Source: an uncultured bacterium (GTDB taxonomy: Bacteria; Eisenbacteria; RBG-16-71-46; CAIMUX01). Taken from it: a stretch of 8,737 nucleotides of DNA. The notes beneath the pieces are model-generated. The model did not search any database, had not been told where the DNA came from, and saw only the letters and a program-made list of their open reading frames with translations. Below, piece after piece: positions 5,947 to 8,737 of this stretch; within the stretch, counting starts at the first letter, position 1, and each line of letters starts with the position of its first letter. A program made the translations under genes and the position numbers. The stretch covers positions 1-8,737 of the forward strand of contig CAMPIC010000087.1 of the NCBI GenBank assembly GCA_946886185.1, written 5' to 3'.

Positions 5947-6311
5947 CGAAATGGCAGGATGCCCCTACGCCGACCATCGATCTTCGAACGATCGTGCGGC
6001 CCTGCTTCGACCGACAGGATCCGTGCCCCCGGAGGGGGCGAACGGGATGGCGGGCGCCGATCGGCGGGAACCTCGGGCGGTTGTCCCACCGCTATCCATT
6101 TGCGATGCAAAAAGATAGACCCTGTATGGCGGCAGCCTGACATCGGCCGTGGGCCTGGATTTACCTTGCCTTTCGCTCCGAACAGAGATTACCGTCAGAA
6201 GTACGTCGGCGCTCATCGATGGAGCGAACCTCCACACTGCCCGACCCCAGATCGCCCTGCCTAGTGGCGGCTCTCCGCGCCTTGGCTCTCAACTCGCATC
6301 CGCGAATCAGG
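5947..6311. other. Structured intergenic region without a recognisable gene
   Basis: No convincing gene occupies these 365 bases. They hold three adjacent hairpins. The first is G-CCCCC/GGGGG-C with a GGA loop (6025-6039). The second is a longer stem at 6062-6091, GGGAACC paired with GGTT-gt-CCC and extended below by CGG/CCG across a C-A mismatch. The third is AT-richer at 6092-6118, CTATC/GATAG outside TTTGC/GCAAA with a GAT loop. A 10-bp palindrome GCCGATCGGC (6056-6065) overlaps the second. I could not match this to a known riboswitch, tRNA or small RNA. It may be the leader of the DUF6157-like gene, an sRNA or a protein-binding region. Confidence 0.4.
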
Positions 6312-6731
6312 ATGGTGCCGGTGCCGATAACGAACGACGAAAAGGCTCCCCCGCCTCTCACGCAGTATGTCGCCGATCCGGAATCGTTCGACAGCCGGTA
6401 TCGGGACATCTTCGTCGCGATTCCGGGAGCGACCGGCACCGCGAACGTCCCGAAACGCGGCACGGTGACCTGGATCTACCACCGGATCCTCTCCTCAGAA
6501 CCGTACCGTTGGACGCTCTCGTCGCTGTTGTACGAGGTACACGTGGTGCGGGGGCGGAGATTCGACTGCGACATCGCGAAGCGGAATCTGCGGGGAAGCG
6601 CTTTGTGCAAGACCGGCGGATGGGGATTTCACGGAGATTCCGAGGGTCGGCTCGCGCTCATACCCGTGGAGTCGCCTCGGTACGCTGAATTGGTCGCAGA
6701 CCCGCACACCACGGTGGTGCGGCCCTATTGA
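6312..6731 (+). CDS. DUF6157-like small cytoplasmic protein (139 aa)
   Basis: The sequence follows the layout I associate with DUF6157, a family of uncharacterised soluble proteins. Y-R-D-I-F-V-A-I-P-G (about 30-39) corresponds to the family's N-T-F-I-x-V-A. S-E-P-Y-R-W-T-L-S-S-L-L-Y-E-V-H (about 61-76) corresponds to N-P-Y-x-Y-T-S-D-D-V-L-F. L-R-G-S-A-L-C-K-T-G-G-W-G-F-H-G-D-S-E-G (about 90-109) corresponds to L-R-x-S-x-L-x-K-x-Y-G-W-G-I-H. R-L-A-L-x-P-V-E-S-P-x-Y follows. No catalytic residue is known to me. The protein has about 25 more N-terminal residues than usual and ends V-R-P-Y, where relatives usually continue M-R-S-x-R-A. The start is uncertain: ATG 6312 has AGG touching it, while GTG 6321 has AGGA at 8 nt and may be the true start. 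A longer in-frame start at 6219 looks non-coding. Confidence 0.6.
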   Translation: MVPVPITNDEKAPPPLTQYVADPESFDSRYRDIFVAIPGATGTANVPKRGTVTWIYHRILSSEPYRWTLSSLLYEVHVVRGRRFDCDIAKRNLRGSALCKTGGWGFHGDSEGRLALIPVESPRYAELVADPHTTVVRPY

Positions 6732-6774
6732 CCCGGACACGAAATCGAACACGGACTTGTCTATTGACTCGGAC
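6725..6774 (+). repeat. 14-nt direct repeat between the DUF6157-like and RMF-like genes
   Basis: CTATTGACCCGGAC (6725-6738) recurs as CTATTGACTCGGAC (6761-6774) with one mismatch, at a period of exactly 36 nt. The first copy contains the TGA stop (6729-6731) of the DUF6157-like gene. Because 36 is a multiple of three, both copies read the same in the frame of the downstream gene (P-I-D-P-D and S-I-D-S-D). It may be an operator pair or the scar of a small duplication. Confidence 0.5.
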
Positions 6775-6804
6775 CATTCCAGGACGCCGAGCGAGGTGAT
6801 GGAG

Positions 6805-7041
6805 ATGAAGCGCACGGAAGTACAGTCGCGTTATTTCCTCGAGGGAGGCGTCACGTACGCGCGGTGGGCAGCGACGCAATGGAGCGAGCCGCGGCCGCGC
6901 TGCCCCTACTCCGCCGGCGACGCCGCGCGTGAATGGCGCACCGGCTTCCGCTACTGGTACACGCTCGACTTCGAAAATCCGCGCGTCTGGACCGAAGAGG
7001 CGATCGAAAGAATCAGCTCCGGCGGCGGCAAGGTCCGCTGA
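6805..7041 (+). CDS. Small protein resembling ribosome modulation factor (78 aa)
   Basis: The core R-x-R-C-P-Y-S-A-G-D-A-A-R-E-W-R-T-G-F-R-Y-W resembles the CPY...W-x-x-G-[WF] signature of ribosome modulation factor (RMF), which binds the 30S subunit and dimerises idle ribosomes in stationary phase. The preceding Y-F-L-E-G-G-x-x-Y-A-R-W matches in position the first helix of RMF (Y-x-x-G-x-x-A). The C-terminal 25 residues (D-F-E-N-P-R-V-W-T-E-E-A-I-E) have no RMF counterpart that I know. The protein has no signal peptide or membrane segment. ATG 6805 is chosen because GAGG (6793-6796) lies 8 nt upstream; ATG 6799 and a TTG at 6757 are alternatives. RMF itself is mainly proteobacterial, so this is a motif-level likeness, and it could be an unrelated small DNA- or RNA-binding protein. 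The gene converges on the hybrid kinase, with 18 bp between the stops. Confidence 0.55.
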   Translation: MKRTEVQSRYFLEGGVTYARWAATQWSEPRPRCPYSAGDAAREWRTGFRYWYTLDFENPRVWTEEAIERISSGGGKVR

Positions 7042-7070
7042 TCCGGCATCGGACCGCCCTCAAAGGGTGG
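7032..7070. terminator. Possible bidirectional terminator hairpins between convergent genes
   Basis: Two overlapping folds lie across the convergent stops. GGTCCG (7032-7037) pairs with CGGACC (7050-7055) around a 12-nt loop. Alternatively CCGCCCT (7054-7060) pairs with AGGGTGG (7064-7070), a 7-bp stem with one G-T pair and a CAA loop. The second contains the stop codon of the kinase gene (7062-7060). Neither is followed by a T-run, so intrinsic termination is uncertain. They are mutually exclusive at 7054-7055. Confidence 0.3.
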
Positions 7071-8737
7071 TCGGCTGTCCCCCGCGCTCGTTGCGAGCGT
7101 TCGCGTCGCGATTGCGCATCCTCCGCAAGCACAGCAGCAGCTCCGACTCGTCCACCGGCTTTCCGAGGTGCGCATCGTAGCCCGCCCGCAGCGCGCGCTC
7201 GCGGTCTTCCGGACGCGTGAATGCCGTGAGGGCCAGCGCGAGCACGTTGCCCCCATCGTCGGCCGGCCGTTCCCGGATGCGGCGGATCAGCTCATGCCCG
7301 TCCATCCCCGGCATCCCGATGTCGCTGATCAATACTTCCGGCGTGTAGTCCCGGAGCGCGTCCAATGCCCGCGCCGCGCTCGACACGGAAGCGACGCGAT
7401 ACCCGTTGCGTTCGAGGAGTCGCGTCATCGCCTCTCGCGTGTCCTCCTCGTCCTCGACCAGGAGGACGCGCCCGCTCTGCCGCGCGCGGACCGGCGAGGG
7501 TCGCGCGCCCGATCGGTCTGAAAGAAGCAGAAGGGAACGCCCTTCCTGCGACGGGTCGCTGCTCATTCGCGAAGGCGACAAAGGAAGCTCGATCATGAAC
7601 ACCGCGCCGCATCCGCGCCCTTCGCTCGAGGCCTGCACCGTCCCGCCGTGCAGTTCCGTGAGCTGTTTGACGATCGCGAGCCCCAGGCCGAGCCCCCCGA
7701 ACCGACGCGTCGTCGAGGAGTCGGCTTGACGGAAGCGCTCGAAGAGATGAGGCAGGAACTCCGGCTCGATTCCTTCTCCGTTGTCGCGCACCTCGATCTG
7801 AGCGCGTTCGGCGAGCGTCTGCACCGCGATTTCGATCGTCCCTCCCGCGCCCGTGAACTTGACCGCGTTGGTGAGCAGGTTCCACACCATCTGTTGGAGT
7901 CGCGTGGCATCCCCATAGACCACGCAGTCAGCCGGCATCAGATTAGTGCGGATGGTGATCCGCTTCGCCACCGCGGCGGGATGAACGGTGCTGGTGGCCG
8001 CCTCGATCACTTCCACCAGATCCACGTCGCGCCCCTCCAGCCTCAGCTTGCCGGAGATCACCCGGCTCATATCGAGCAGGTCCTCGATCAGCTGTGCCTG
8101 TGCGCGCGCGTTGCGCTCGATCACTTCCAGTCCGTGCGCGATGCTCGCATCCATTCCGGTGGTGTCGCCGGTGCGGAGGACCTGCACCCATCCCAGAATC
8201 GCGGACATCGGGGTCCTGATCTCGTGCGAGAGGGTGGCCAGGAATTCATCCTTCATCCGGTTGGCCTCCTCCGCTTCCTTCCGCGCGGACCTTTCACTCG
8301 CGAGGAGCGCGGCGCGCTCGTCCTCCATCCGGCGCCGATCCTCGATGTCCACGGTGGTGCCATACCAGCCGACGACGGTCTCGCTGTCGTCCTTCACCGG
8401 CAGCGCGCGCGAGACGAACCATCGGTACTGCCCGTCTCTGCCCCGCATCCGAAGCTCGTGTTCATAGGGAAGTCCCGATTGCACCGCCAGGCTCCACTTG
8501 CGTACGAGCGCCTCCCGGTCGTCCGCATGCACCACGCGCCGCCACTTCCCCTGCCGCACCTCTTCGAGCGTCACTCCGGTGTAGTCGTGCCAGCGCGCGT
8601 TGAATTGCTGCACGCTTCCGTTGCCATCCGCCATCCAGACGAAGGCAGGCACCGCGTTCATGAGGACCCGGATCCTGCGAGCCCCTTCCTGGATCGCCGC
8701 CTCGGAGCGTTTGCGATCGGTCAGGTCGACCATCGAG
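7060..8737 (-). CDS. Hybrid sensor histidine kinase (PAS-HisKA-HATPase-REC), 5' end off window
   Basis: This is a sensor kinase that would autophosphorylate on histidine and pass phosphate to its own receiver. Counting from the in-frame ATG at 8733 (557 residues), the sequence opens with D-L-T-D-R-K-R-S-E, the end of an earlier PAS/PAC unit. A full PAS/PAC domain follows at about 20-135 (F-V-W-M-A-D-G-N-G, R-W-F-V-S-R-A-L-P-V). HisKA comes next with H170 in S-H-E-I-R-T-P, then HATPase_c with the N box N-L-L-T-N-A-V-K-F-T (285-294), D-N-G-E-G (317-321) and G-G-L-G-L-G-L (346-352). The C-terminal receiver has the acidic cluster E427-D428-E429, phospho-acceptor D471 in I-S-D-I-G-M-P-G-M-D-G, T503 and K525. 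All key residues are present. The frame stays open past ATG 8733 to the window edge, and the PAC remnant shows that the true start lies beyond it. No transmembrane segment lies in the visible part. The output partner is unknown. Confidence 0.93.
   Translation of the reverse strand, partial: SMVDLTDRKRSEAAIQEGARRIRVLMNAVPAFVWMADGNGSVQQFNARWHDYTGVTLEEVRQGKWRRVVHADDREALVRKWSLAVQSGLPYEHELRMRGRDGQYRWFVSRALPVKDDSETVVGWYGTTVDIEDRRRMEDERAALLASERSARKEAEEANRMKDEFLATLSHEIRTPMSAILGWVQVLRTGDTTGMDASIAHGLEVIERNARAQAQLIEDLLDMSRVISGKLRLEGRDVDLVEVIEAATSTVHPAAVAKRITIRTNLMPADCVVYGDATRLQQMVWNLLTNAVKFTGAGGTIEIAVQTLAERAQIEVRDNGEGIEPEFLPHLFERFRQADSSTTRRFGGLGLGLAIVKQLTELHGGTVQASSEGRGCGAVFMIELPLSPSRMSSDPSQEGRSLLLLSDRSGARPSPVRARQSGRVLLVEDEEDTREAMTRLLERNGYRVASVSSAARALDALRDYTPEVLISDIGMPGMDGHELIRRIRERPADDGGNVLALALTAFTRPEDRERALRAGYDAHLGKPVDESELLLCLRRMRNRDANARNERGGQPTTL

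Noticed and set aside
5947..6311. A tRNA-Sec (selC) gene in the structured gap, sought because of the selenoprotein
   Set aside because: I find no long acceptor and variable arm, no TCA anticodon loop in context and no CCA end. The stems seen do not form a cloverleaf.
1..8737. CRISPR arrays, insertion sequences, attachment sites or rRNA genes
   Set aside because: I saw no regularly spaced repeats, transposase-like frames, terminal inverted repeats or conserved rRNA segments anywhere in the window.

Overview
This is a high-GC bacterial window with tightly packed genes. It encodes a type IX secretion (T9SS) plug-like protein, and beside it a secreted protein ending in a FlgD-like/T9SS C-terminal domain. 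Together these suggest a member of the Fibrobacteres-Chlorobi-Bacteroidetes superphylum. The high GC and GC-rich third codon positions fit a lineage such as Candidatus Eisenbacteria better than a typical Bacteroidota. That placement is an inference, since no rRNA or universal marker gene is present.

Layout, left to right. (1) 1-511, minus: the N-terminal part of a DnaJ-family co-chaperone that runs off the left edge. (2) 512-817: a divergent intergenic region with a nested hairpin. (3) 818-1027, plus: a small PspC-domain membrane protein. (4) 1035-5367, minus: a three-gene operon, transcribed right to left, whose genes overlap at their stop/start codons (ATGA, then GTGA). It holds a secreted thioredoxin-like protein (5367 to 3343), a polytopic membrane protein (3346 to 2327) and a DUF5103-type T9SS plug lipoprotein (2330 to 1035). 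(5) 5368-5704: a divergent intergenic region that may hold one small ORF. (6) 5705-7041, plus: three small cytoplasmic proteins: a conserved 73-aa protein of unknown function, a DUF6157-like protein and a protein resembling ribosome modulation factor. (7) 7060-8737, minus: a PAS-HisKA-HATPase-REC hybrid histidine kinase that runs off the right edge.

The main observation concerns the secreted thioredoxin-like gene. A naive caller would start it at GTG 5193, which removes the signal peptide and the active site. The same frame continues upstream to ATG 5367 and encodes a signal peptide followed by V-F-V-E-H-F-G-A-T-W, a single TGA at 5256-5254, then T-F-C. The TGA sits exactly where the first cysteine of the CxxC motif belongs, giving UxxC. 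A GC-rich stem-loop follows about 19 nt after it, within the range for a bacterial SECIS. I read this as a probable selenoprotein: an exported, T9SS-targeted selenocysteine oxidoreductase encoded with a T9SS component. The alternative is a nonsense mutation or a sequencing error at the active-site cysteine. No selA, selB, selC or selD gene is in the window.
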